The translations under genes were made by a program, and so were the position numbers. Shown here one piece after another: positions 12,701 through 21,754 of a stretch of 64,000 nt of DNA. The notes below the pieces were generated by a model. It ran no database searches and had not been told where the DNA came from. It saw only the letters and a list, made by a program, of their open reading frames with translations. Source of the DNA: Undaria pinnatifida. Its lineage: Eukaryota; Sar; Phaeophyceae; Laminariales; Alariaceae. Where the stretch lies: the NCBI GenBank assembly GCA_012845835.1, contig JABAKD010000010.1, forward strand, positions 16,221,355 through 16,285,354. The letters are read 5' to 3'. Position 1 is the stretch's first letter. Every line of letters starts with the position of its first letter.

Positions 12701-15700
12701 GAAGTGAGTTAATCCTTTAAGAACTGCATCCACGTTTTTGGGGACAAAACCGCTTGAAATTAGCGTGGAATTTATTTTTGCAGTTCTAAACCGGTTACCG
12801 AAAAAAGGGCCTTCTGCAAATATATTCGAGTACCCCATGTTTCGCCGCTTGTGCAACGCTGACGTGAGTTAACGAAAAAACACGCCTTCTGCGAATGTGT
12901 TCGAAAACCCCATATTTCGCTGCTTGTACGCTCGTATAACTTTGAGGCGAGTTCACAAAAAACACGCCTCCTACAAATGCAGCTTGCAATGCTGAGTATC
13001 GACCGCTTAGTCGGTCGAACGCACAGCTGATGTCATTTGCAGTACCTCCGTAAAATGTGTGCGACTACCCCAGTTGATGGTCAAGATACAAATCAGTGCG
13101 CAGAATGGTTACGGGCCGAAACCGCCATCGGTAAGATTGTCCTGTTGACCTTGGCAGCACCCGGGAGAGTCATACATCTTCAAAGAGTGATACATGTGTA
13201 ATAACGCGCGGCCGGAATATCACGCAGCTTGCGAAGATAAGCACCGACCATTAAATTGGTCGAACTCACAGCTGACGCATTTGAAATAATTTAATAAAAT
13301 ATCGACCCCCAACGGCACCTAGCACGAGCACGAGGACACGGTCCGGGTGCAGTGGTAGTGCTCCCTACATATGTGCACTATAGAGGGAAATACTGGCATC
13401 ATAGCGGCGACCGGCACTAATCCGCATACTGCCACTACTGGGTGTTCCCATATGTGCCAAGCGATTTGACATGCACTTTCGCGGGCAACCGACAATATAG
13501 AGGAACCTCTACCATGGTCGCAATATTGTGACGACGCCGAAACAACACTTGAGAAATATACTCCACGCTAGTTCCAAGTAGTTCGTCTAAAAGACCGAAA
13601 ATGGTGGTGTAGTTCTTGAGGGGTTCAGCTTGTGTCGGCGCTAGGTAACCGCGGTTTTTCGTGCGAGAAGCATGATACCGCGTGCCCGGTGCCGTGTTTT
13701 TGACGGTATGCGAGTTGAGATCTCTGCCCTGCCCCAAGGGCATACGGCACCCGCGATGTATATGTGACGCGACACGTACCTCGGCAGTTTCGCTGGCGGT
13801 GCCCTACGTCTCCCGTTTTTTGTCCACTCTATTTACTACGAGTACATAGCTCTTCCCTCCCAAAAAATATCAAGTAGGCAGGCTGTTATGACCTCCGACC
13901 GCCGACCACCGGCGCACACAAAGTTGACGACAGTGACAACTATCCTGCTGAGCGCGTTTCTAGCGACAGCTAAGCTATCGTAGAGCTATCGTAAGGATAC
14001 TGGGTACCACGCGTAATGTAGAGGATGCCCTTCTTGCTCCTATCCACTCCTTGCATGTTACGCCCCTCTCCTTTTCCCCGTACTACCACGAAATCCACCG
14101 GCAACGGCCACGGCCTTTCCAAGTGCGCGCAAGGTTCGTACTACACTTGCGGATGCGCCGCGGCCCCGCCCCCCCCCGACGTACAGACACGCCTAGGTCA
14201 GGCAAGGTATATGACCAGAAACCTGCCCCTCTTGGCCTGGAGGGGCTGGTTCACACCAGTCCAGGTGCTTGATAAACAGATTGTATTTTATTTAAACATC
14301 ACACGTGATCATCTCGTATCCCCGGATCCCCATTCAGTATCCTTAAGGACGAGTGGAACCCCCTGGTACCATAGGATCCTTTTCACACGCTCATCGAACC
14401 CTCAACGGGCAATCACCTCAAGGCTGGTCAGCTATCGTCACTTACCACCAATCATGCTCACTCTCTGGTGCTTTACGGTCCACAGACGTCGCCCCCCCCC
14501 CTAACCACGAACTTCCCTGCCCTCACTTCCTTTCGTATTGTATAAGGTACCTGGTATGGTACAAATTAGTTATACGGCGTCATGGCGCCCTTTGCTGAAA
14601 AGGCGACGATTTGTCGTCGACCCTCCTGCTTCGAAACAATACTAGGACATCATGTACCAGACCCAAGCGGCGTCTAATGCTGTTTTTTTGTTTTTTTTAT
14701 CTTGTCCGTGCCTGCTTTTGCCTGCGTGGGGCTCTTTTTGTCTACCCGTGTCGCGCGTCCTTGCTGCTGTATCGCTTGGCGCAGGGCTCCTCCTTCCACC
14801 AGGAGGCTTTGAGGCTCGAGCGAGAGTGGTCTAAAATTTCGACATCTTTTGAGGACACCCTACGCTACGGCCAGGTAATGACGTACAGTGGCACACCCTT
14901 TTCAAGACCATCCTGTTTTTCGACTCTTTGAGAGATAAGACCAGGTAAATCGGCTTGCCTCGACAAAAGTCTACTTGGAACTACTGTAGTATGGGACAAT
15001 TTTTGTAGCAAGATACCAGGCAGACCATCGTAGAGATAAGGTCACCTCAAGTGGCTTGTCACGCGGTGGTCTTAAAGTGGGTAATACCCTTATCGTACTG
15101 CACCCACGTTTTTGGGGACAAACTACCTGGAATTAGCGTAGGATCCTTTTTTTTTCGGTAGTATGTTGGTTCTGTGCTACCTTTCTGTGTATGTGTCTGC
15201 CTCTGGTTTTTGCCTCTGCATCTCTGCCTGTCTCTCTCGTTGGTCCTCTCACTCTTGGCGTTGCCTGTCTGTTTGTCTGTCCACCTGCCTGTTTCTCTAC
15301 CCACCTGCCTGTTTGTCTGTCCACCCGCCTGTTTGTCCACCTGCCTGCCTATCTGTCTACCTGCCTGTCTACTTGCGTGTCTGTCTGTCCGTCTGCCTGT
15401 CTGTCTATCTGCCTGTCTCTGATGTGTGTCCGATCGCGTTCGCGGTGTTACATTTTTTGTCGATGTCCACACCTGCGTGTTTCGTCGGCGTCCATTCCCT
15501 TGTTCTCCCACGTACCAACCATATGTTACTCGTGACTCTATCACCTTCCCCACCCCTCCCTCGCACGCCTTTTCTTCATCATCCGTTATCCTCCCCCTCC
15601 CCGTTCGATTTTCATCGCCGAATACATCCAAGAGCCGCCCCGGTCAAAGCCTATCCACTTCAGCCACCGGCAGCAACCACAAGCGCAAGGGCAGTTCTTC

Positions 15701-17483
15701 TTCGCAAGACGACCTGCGAGGCGGTGGCAACAGCGGCAGCAGCAGCGGCGGCGGCGCCCCGCTAACTACGATGGCCCCTGCCACCCAGCTGGACGGTCAA
15801 GGCCTCGGTCGCCGCGTGGGACTAGCCGCGATGCTCCTGTCGGAGCCCTTTGTGGCCAAGCTCATGTATCGACACGCGTCGGAGCGCGTCCCGGAGGCCT
15901 GCCGCGGGGGGGAGACACTTCCGCGCAACCACCTTACCTACGCGCCGCTGATGCAACTTCTCGAGCTCGGCGATGCCGCCCGCGCAATGTTCCGCGCGGG
16001 AAGCTTCGGGGTCCGCGCGGTCGAGGAGAACCTCACGAGGGCCGTGCTTCCTTGCGTTGTGGCGCTGCACGCTCGCGCGGAGGGCGCCATCGCCCGCCGT
16101 GCCGACGCACCGGACCGGGCAGACGGGCCGAACGGGGCAAGCGGACCAGAAGCACCGGTCGGAGCTGCAGCGGCGGCAGCAGCGGCAGCGGTGGCAGCGG
16201 TGGCAGCGGCGGCGGCAGCGGCGAAGAAACAGAGGGCGGCACGAGAGGACGCGGAAGACGCGGCGGCTGCGCCGCCGCAGGACTGGAAGACCTGGTTCAA
16301 GGAGTTTCCCGCGGTTCGCCGCGTGGTTTGCACCATGCTCTGCCGCGCTTTGGTGAGGAGCGGCGACGAGGCGGCCGTGCTGATGATGCCGGCGGCGCGC
16401 GCGGCCGTGAGGAAGATGGCAGACGAGTTGTGGCTGTGGGCGAGTCTGGCCGAGCTAGTGCAGAAGAGCGCGACGATGGTCTCGAAGGCGGACGGCGACG
16501 CGAAAAAAGCTGGGCGGGTTCTCCAACCCGAGGTGTTTCCCCCCCCCGTAGTTTTGGCTGTTTCAGTTGAGATGGCGGTGTGTCGTGTGTTTTGCTTCCG
16601 TTCGTGCGTGGACCAGTGGGTCCGCCTCCCCTCCCCTCCCCTCCTTTCTGCGAGTAGTGCTTTTGATACACGCAGTCATACCCCCTCCGCCCCTTCCTTC
16701 TTACCCTCCTTACCCTCCCCCCCCCCCTCTCCGTCGTTCTTACCCCTTCCTTCTCCGATGCCGCCCGCTCCTAACAACGCCCGAAGACGTTGAGGAGCAT
16801 CCTGGAGCTGTTCTTGCGCGGCCTGGAATCGGCGACTGTATCCGATGCGGTGTTTTCCAAGGCGCTTAGTCTAGTGGCCAACCTCCTACAGCTGGCGTCT
16901 CGCTCATCACCAGCGCCAGAACCATCATCATCGTCAGCGGTGGGGGTAGCAGCAAAGCCGGTACCGGCGAAGCGTGTTGGAGGTAAGCCGATAGGGATCC
17001 CCCGCGCGGCGCTTGAAGAACTGGTCGACAAGGCTGCCGCTAGGGCGGTACGACCTCCCCGGAAACCCCGAACGGAGGCGGAGGAGGAGCGGGTGAAGGG
17101 GGAGTTCGAGCGCGTGTTTTCCCTAGCTCCCGAGTGGAAAAATAAGCTCCACGAGAAACGGAAAGAAGCAGCCGCGGCAACGGCAGCGGCGGCGGAGAAA
17201 AGGAAAGAAGCTGCGATAGCAGCGGCAGCGGCAGCGAGAAGGGAGGCTTCGGCGCGAGCTGGGGCGGGGGCCAAGGTTGCGGGGGCCAGAGTGGGGAATG
17301 GGAGGGGGGGAAGTGGGAGTGGGAAGGGGAGCGGAGGGGGGGGGGGGGGGGGCACGGCCCGCGAGGAGCTTGTCGATCAAGGGACCCAAGAGTTTTTCGA
17401 TAAAGGGGCCGAAGAGGAAGGGCGGGGAGGGGGGATATGCCGGCGGTTCCGAGCCCGCTCCGAAAAAGCGGAGTCGGGGGTGA
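775..17483 (+). CDS. NELF-B/COBRA1-like protein with an internal bromodomain (5'-partial, 11 exons)
   Basis: Phase-consistent exons: 775-885, 1246-1318, 2160-2348, 5129-5235, 6386-6610, 10501-10618, 11712-11849, 12554-12640, 14785-14874, 15633-16532 and 16787-17483. The first ten give 679 codons without a stop. Residues 1-124 (ending in an SSEYTP stretch) and the block after the bromodomain (SEPF..., ETLPRNH, then a helical part rich in Leu and Ala) follow, in order, the helical repeats of NELF-B as I remember that family; human NELF-B has about 580 residues. NELF-B is a nuclear scaffold of the complex that pauses RNA polymerase II. A bromodomain (residues 275-379) sits between the two halves. 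The C-terminus is Lys/Ala-rich and nuclear-looking. The first exon begins in mid-codon, so the N-terminus is missing. The bromodomain is certain; the NELF-B assignment rests on recalled motifs and spacing, not a computed alignment. Confidence 0.72.
3352..3575 (-). mobile_element. MITE copy, GATTTAAGAGCGCC terminal inverted repeat family
   Basis: Begins GTACCTCGATTTAAGAGCGCC and ends GGGCGCTCTTTAACCGGGGTAC. The interior matches the cleaner copy at 35371-35534 in inverse orientation (CTTTTAGTAT, GACCGCTCTTAAG, GCACATTGCTCTTA). It carries an extra insert of about 60 bp (GGGGGAGGGGCGTACTCATT...) that also occurs at about 19030 and 37010. Confidence 0.7.
4325..4600 (+). mobile_element. Two copies of a roughly 90-bp MITE (ACGGGTTTCCAGT family)
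   Basis: Copies at about 4325-4410 and 4511-4600 share ACCCCTTTAGAGCCCC, CCCTATACTA, TTCCAAG and ACGGGTTTCCA. Further copies: about 11015-11102 (reverse), 41945-42036 and 62055-62146. The ends ACCCCTTT and AAAGGGGT form short inverted repeats in the best copy (62055). Confidence 0.7.
5690..6385 (+). repeat. Decayed tandem copies of the intron/exon segment preceding exon 6386-6610
   Basis: Three degenerate copies of the acceptor region and 5' half of exon 6386-6610 lie upstream of it. The first, from 5742, keeps a usable acceptor and in-frame coding (DIAD, ESSLSKAGMWAT). The second, from about 5987, is damaged (CDD, DESSLSKAG, then frameshift). The third, near 6225, retains only the GAACAG-TTACCTGTG junction. 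The upstream intron text (CTGCTGGTTG and similar) is repeated with each, at roughly 145-255 bp spacing. None keeps the 3' half of the exon or a donor, so they are pseudo-exons. Confidence 0.75.
7035..8430. repeat. Four-copy satellite, about 348-bp unit
   Basis: Units begin near 7035, 7383, 7731 and 8080 with GGTTGTTTGCGTGCGAGG and are almost identical apart from short T-run and CCCGCAT indels. The array lies in the intron between exons 6386-6610 and 10501-10618. The unit is close to 116 codons, so the - strand shows long repeating open frames. I read these as a by-product of the repeat, not a gene. The last unit ends in a diverged copy followed by a C/G-rich tract. Confidence 0.92.
9095..9345 (+). 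mobile_element. Diverged copy of the 35371 MITE with another small MITE inside
   Basis: The left part (ACCTCGATTTAAGAGCGCC, ATAAGAGCATTCAGGACTT) and the right part (GACAAGATCAATGTGTAG, TTGCGCTTGTTTTGGG) match the 35371 element. Between them, 9141-9217 has its own inverted ends (TTTTAGAGCTG and CAGCTCTAAAA) and resembles segments at 12715-12790 and about 15090-15150. It therefore appears to be a nested insertion. Confidence 0.6.
9433..9590 (+). repeat. G-rich GGGGGA tract, quadruplex-prone
   Basis: About 155 bases of runs of four to ten G separated by single A or short AGC spacers, in the same intron as the 348-bp satellite. On the transcribed RNA this strand would be G-rich and could form stacked quadruplexes. 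Confidence 0.9.
11464..11520 (+). pseudogene. Decayed copy of the bromodomain exon start
   Basis: CAACCTCAG followed by codons for TLKSTWS closely repeats the acceptor and first codons of exon 11712-11849, then runs into a stop (GGATAG). The preceding bases GCGTTG also match. An AACC-rich array separates the two copies, so it may be a tandem duplication split by microsatellite growth. Confidence 0.7.
11515..11695. repeat. AACC/CCAA microsatellite cluster
   Basis: Interrupted runs of CCAA tetramers between the decayed and the functional copy of the bromodomain exon. A second, shorter CCAA run lies at about 11200-11235. Confidence 0.9.
12253..12294 (+). pseudogene. In-frame 14-codon copy of the bromodomain PMDLG segment (possible cassette exon)
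   Basis: This stretch encodes VVKVPMDLGIVLKK, nearly the last 14 codons of exon 11712-11849, with the same GTGCGGCATG donor context. Loss of one A turned ACCACAAGG into ACCACAGG and so created an AG acceptor. Length (42 nt) and phase allow splicing without a frameshift, but inclusion would duplicate the ZA loop and probably disrupt the fold. Transcript data would be needed to tell a cassette exon from a dead copy. Confidence 0.65.
12641..12965 (+). repeat. Tandem copies of the donor end of bromodomain exon 12554-12640
   Basis: The exon end CGCTTGTACAACTCTGAG plus GTGAGTT recurs three times in decayed form, at about 12683, 12843 and 12919. Each is followed by an AAAAAA-rich tract and a GCCTTCTGCAAAT-like stretch. 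This is a local tandem array seeded by the exon-intron junction; the copies keep GTGAGTT or GCGAGTT near-donors. Confidence 0.7.
15225..15420 (+). repeat. CTGT/CTGC pyrimidine-rich repeat
   Basis: Interrupted TGTCTGTCTGCC repeats in the intron upstream of exon 15633-16532. With the C/T-rich stretch at 15540-15610 they form a long pyrimidine tract that could strengthen the acceptor at 15631-15632. Confidence 0.85.
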
Positions 17484-17784
17484 TATGCATGTGCGGTGCG
17501 GCTTTTACCGTACAGCTTACGTACGTAGCGCGGCTTTTACCGTACAGCGTACGTACGTAGCGCAGTTATCGTGCGCGGCGTAGCGCGTAACGGGCGGTTG
17601 TTGAACCAATAGTAATTGTACTCACGTTTCGAAGAAGACCTGTTAGTAGTTGGAATTAGAGTTGGATCGTTATTGCAGCGGGGAAAGTGGTTCGACTTCC
17701 CCCCTGGTATGATTAAGGTGTGGAACTTGAGAACATCGTGTGAGGGTATAAATGGAAATTCCACAAGGTCTGCGCAAAGACCCA

Positions 17785-18040
17785 GGCTACGGTAGGGGGG
17801 ACCCTTTTTGGGCCTTGAATTTCAGTGGCTAGGGGTCACTCGCGCGAGTAACCCCTTTCTATTTTGCGATCTTAGGTTTTCTTTACGTTTTGTATTGACG
17901 AAATCAATCCGCCATTCAAACGTAATCTAAGCTGCTCCAAAACAACTGCCTAAACCATTTTCATCCGTGAGGTACAGAGTCACTCGTGCGAGTGGCTCAA
18001 ACAAACCAGTGAAAACGGGGGTACCCCCCCTACCGTAGCC
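17785..18040 (+). mobile_element. MITE with GGCTACGGTAGGGGGG inverted ends
   Basis: Perfect 16-bp terminal inverted repeats bound a 256-bp non-coding element with internal palindromes GTCACTCGCGCGAGT and GTCACTCGTGCGAGTG. A second, more diverged copy lies at about 18616-18862 and a fragment at about 9000-9090. It sits just 3' of the NELF-B-like gene. Confidence 0.85.
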
Positions 18041-18615
18041 TTGGTCGCAACCTCAATGCACCATTTAAACTGTGCAGTAGGACACGTTGCTAAGTTTTGG
18101 TTTGTTTTCTTGCGTCTTGTGGAACCACGCGGAACTTACGTGAGAAACAGGGCGTTGTCCACCCAATGGCCGACGGTGAATATTTTATCCGAAGCAAACC
18201 TCACCCTAAGTTATACCCTGGTACATGTTATCTTTTGGGACCCGTGTACAGCAACCCAAAAAACGAAAAAACGACGAGTACGACATTCTCGAAGCGATCC
18301 AGGACGAGCGTACTGCTGTTCGAGTATCACTACGTTGAAAGCGTTTCCGTACAGTTCCTTAAAGCGTGCTACGATCGAGGTAGATGGAGCACTTTTTCGC
18401 AAAAATCCTTTTTCTGAAAGACCGGGCCCGTTATAGCCCAAAATCCATCGGAATATCATTGTGCAACAATACGTTGTTTTTTTTGTTTTAGTTTACCGAG
18501 GCCATGGGTTTTGTTCATCGGGTTGCTGTTTCACAAGAAGGGCGTTTTTTTGGTGGGGTATGGAGCTGCTCGAGTGAGGAAGGAGCCTCGCAGAAAAACG
18601 TGGCCCATCTCTACC

Positions 18616-18862
18616 GAGGCTACGGTAGGGGTCAAGTTTTTTTTTTGGGGGGGGCGAGTGACCCTCATGTTCCAGTGCAGTCCAAGCCTTTTGCGTTGCG
18701 CTGTTTTAATTTAGCGATATGAATCCGCGCTGGAATGTGGTAAGCTGCCCTGCGCTGAAGCAACCGCCTCGAGGTGTTTTTTTTTCTGTGAGGAACAGAG
18801 TCAATCGTGCGAGTGTGGCTCAAACTCGGTAGTGAATAGGGGTATATGTCCCCTACCGCAAT
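18616..18862 (+). mobile_element. Second copy of the GGCTACGGTAGGGG MITE
   Basis: Starts GAGGCTACGGTAGGGG and ends CCCCTACCGCA. Near the right end, TGTGAGGAACAGAGTC and CGTGCGAGTGTGGCTC match the 17785 copy. Confidence 0.75.
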
Positions 18863-19389
18863 TGGGGTCCTTTGCTCCTTATATTCCGGTTCGGGTGCAT
18901 ACCCTACCCTTGCAGCCCGAGCTGCTTCGCGTGGACAATGCTGCAATCGTCACATGATACCAACAACTTACGACGCACGCCTTTTCCCTCTGGAATCCCG
19001 CAGGAGTTCCTATGTTTGTTGGGGCGGGGCGGGGGGGGAGAGGGGGGCATACTCATTTGTCGCTTGCCTTAAGTCATTCGACCATTGGCCACGCATCCCT
19101 TTCGAGACGGAGCACCGTTCTTACTCCTAATAAGAGACACCTCTAACGTTTGGGCGCTCAATACGCTTCTTCATTATATTACATGAAAACTGTTCGCTTA
19201 TCCTATCCCCGTCCTGTTTCGCCGTCTGTTGCCACCATTTATCTCGTGGGGGGGGGGCAGCAACGGCTCCAAGGAATCATAATAGTCTTATCAAAGAAAA
19301 CAGGCTCATAGAAGAGCCATCCCACGTTGCCAACTTCGTGTTTCGGGAATTCATTTTCTCTGCAACTGGGAGAGAACCACTATATTTGA

Positions 19390-19957
19390 AGGTTACTCCG
19401 TCAGGGAATGGGAAATTGAAGGAAAACAATTCGACATCAACAGCGCCAGCGATAGCAATGGTAGTGAACACGTAACCAACAAAAACAAGCACGACAACAA
19501 CAGCAGCGACAGGGACAAGTGGACCGTTGTCAATGAAATAGGGGATGGCGCCTGCTTAATTCGTTGCGTTGCTCGCAAAGTGCATGTGAACCCTGACAAA
19601 CACATCTTTACACGTCAGCAAATCCTACAACATATTCGTGATCACCTCCACGACCCAATACCCACATTGTCGTTCTACGACATCGCTTCAAACGGAATCC
19701 AAAGCGAATCTGTGACTACCCTTGGTCAGCCCGACACACTTTACGACTCAGTCGCTCACTACCTCAGCCTCATGTCCAACCCGTATGCCTTTGCCACGAA
19801 TATTGAAATTACCACCGCGAACCATCTGTTCAACATCAACATTAACGTCACATATACAGGCACATAACATCCGAGCACACCTCCTGCACCCAACTCGTGC
19901 AACGTCCTGTACGACCCCGCCGCCCAGCACTACAACACACTCCAATGCCACTGTTAA
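19390..19957 (+). pseudogene. OTU-family cysteine protease, interrupted by one in-frame stop
   Basis: An open frame from about 19390 reads WTVVNEIGDGACLIRCVARK. It contains the OTU catalytic box D-G-x-C (DGAC), followed by an HIRDHL-like helix, a Y-x(n)-M segment and a helical NEI-like part (ATNIEITTANHLFNININVTY). After a TAA at 19865-19867 the same frame continues to YDPAAQHYNTL, which supplies the catalytic His of the HY motif, and ends at TAA 19955-19957. OTU proteases cleave ubiquitin; such domains also occur in transposon proteins. The N-terminal side is Asn/Lys/Asp-rich. With D, C and H all present and only one stop, this is a young pseudogene, a readthrough product or a sequencing error. 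No start codon was chosen. Confidence 0.65.
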
Positions 19958-20885
19958 ATGTGAAACATATGACGATTCCAAGCACTTTCCGTATACAAAA
20001 CTCTACACACTACACACGTCCGTAGCCTTTCATTCGGTACTTGCGCCACTCCCCTGTCCACACCCCGGAGGGGAACCTTGTATCATAATGTCCATGCAGG
20101 CATCGATGACAGCGCAGTACGGTACAGCAAGTGTTATCCCGCGCACTGATGCCACGAGTGTTTTTCTCGACCAAAAAGCAAGGGGTGCGACCCTTGACGG
20201 GGGTTCACCCAGTACTTCGTTTTCCGAAACCACGTTTACCGTGTTCGCTGGAAGTGGCCACATCGGAAAACATAAATAAAAAAAACGATGATGTTCATAT
20301 TATGCAAGAAAATAAGCACCAGGTGCCGAACTCCGCGTCACTAGCGGGTCTTAGTGGATGACGCAGCTAACGCTTCGTGCGGCTCTCCGAACGCCTCACG
20401 GCGCTTCGCGATTGGTGCGAGCAATGTCTGCCTGGTCGGTGAAAACCCGGCATTGTGGGAAGGCCATGGCCTAAGGCCCCAAGGCCTTCCCGCCCCCAGA
20501 ACAAACTCAACGCGAACCCGTTGTCTCCAACGCTAACGCTTTAAGCGGGGTGCACACCAAAGTGGAGCTAATAGTAGCCTTTCTCTCGAACAAACAAAAC
20601 GAAACAAAACAAATTATACACCTTGTACCAGTCCTCTATACCTGCTGCGCAACGAAAATTCTTGAGCATCGTATCATAATTGTTTCAACACAACTCCCTA
20701 CGCACCAAAAAGCTGGCACTCTCACTTAAGGTAGCAGAAAATGCATAAATACGTTCGTCGAACTCAAGCTGACGTCGTTGAAATAATTTCATAAATACGC
20801 AAATGCGCTATTTTCTGAGCCTGTCCTCGCCGTCTCTCTGCGCTTCCCCACCCCGAACCTACGCAGGCCCGAGAAAAAATGTAAC
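19958..20885. other. Between OTU pseudogene and foldback MITE, no gene recognised
   Basis: Open frames here show no family motifs. Around 20455-20490 there are AAGGCCATGGCCTAAGGCC palindromes. 20740-20800 (GAACTCAAGCTGACGTC, TTGAAATAATTTCATAAA) is a repeat shared with 13220-13300. Confidence 0.4.
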
Positions 20886-20996
20886 CTATTACGGGGGACC
20901 ATAGTAAATAGGACCTACGGTACACACAAAAACCAATGTATTTCCCTATTTTGACTAACAATATTTGGTCCTATTTACTATGGTCCCCCGTAATAG
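20886..20996. mobile_element. Foldback MITE with perfect 30-bp arms
   Basis: Positions 20886-20915 and 20967-20996 are exact reverse complements (start CTATTACGGGGGACC), with a 51-bp spacer containing TACACACAAAAACC. A diverged copy is at about 62787-62890. A transcript of either strand would form a long hairpin. Confidence 0.92.
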
Positions 20997-21295
20997 TCAT
21001 GGCAACCACCCAAGGCAAACAGCTGCGACATACTTCACAAATCGGACAAAGCAGATCCCTTTCATGATATTTTTGTCTTTCAGGGCAGATACATATAGCC
21101 CTGGTCTACATGATCTGCATGGCCTACGGACCATGTTGCCCCGGTGGGAGCTGTATGATCTGAACGGTCTAGTAAATTGTTCCTTGTGCTGGATATGCAC
21201 GACACAGATGCTGCACAGCATATGTCCCACAAACAACAGACATAAAACCTAGATTATCTATAGTAGATAGATATCTATCTGTCCGGCGTTTGAGT

Positions 21296-21754
21296 TCACG
21301 CCTCGATGTCGCCCTTGCGCAGTCGATAGTTGAAGTGAGCTATCAACGCGTCCTTCAGGAGAAAGTGATTATTTTCCCGATCAACCTCCTCGACTTTGTT
21401 GCCCCACCCATAAAACGGGCTCTTTCCGTTCCCTACCGAGCTCTCGTCCAAGGCCGGCTCATGGTCCCGGGGGTCATGCAACCCATCCTCCCCCGCCCAG
21501 TCCTCCCCGGGCTCCAGCTTGTCCAGCCCGCCCTCCACCGAACGCAGCATGTTGTGGAGGGTGCAGCACGCCCTGAACATGTTGTCGATGTCCACCTGGT
21601 TTTCGTACGGAACCTGAAGCTTGAGGATCCGAAAGCGGCCCCTCAGAGTGCCGAAAAAGCGCGCGATGTCTTTGCGTGCAACTTGTAGCGCCTGGCTCCA
21701 AATTCGCTCTTCGTCTGACCTGTGGCATTCGGTGGGCGACATGAGTCCCTCCCA
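21296..21754 (-). CDS. Transposase exon 3, C-terminal part
   Basis: 152 codons plus stop. The acceptor is CCTCGGCAG before TGGGAGGG. RIWSQALQVARKDIARFFG and DIDNMFRACCTLHNML are typical of the Harbinger C-terminal core. The tail (GLDKLEPGED...) is acidic and probably unstructured. Confidence 0.82.
   Translation of the reverse strand, partial: WEGLMSPTECHRSDEERIWSQALQVARKDIARFFGTLRGRFRILKLQVPYENQVDIDNMFRACCTLHNMLRSVEGGLDKLEPGEDWAGEDGLHDPRDHEPALDESSVGNGKSPFYGWGNKVEEVDRENNHFLLKDALIAHFNYRLRKGDIEA

Larger units (their letters stand above)
11712..14874 (+). other. Bromodomain encoded by exons 11712-11849, 12554-12640 and 14785-14874
   Basis: The three exons join in phase 0 to give about 105 residues. 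Helix Z and the ZA loop lead into GYHKVV and PMDLGTI (residues 303-308 and 311-317 of the visible product). Helix B carries the DLKLMWENC motif. The acetyl-lysine-binding Asn of the YN motif is present (residue 347). Helix C follows in exon 14785-14874. These are the standard acetyl-lysine reader hallmarks, so binding of acetylated histone or another acetylated protein is expected. The neighbouring exons are phase-compatible on both sides, so the domain belongs to the surrounding protein and is not a separate gene. Confidence 0.9.
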
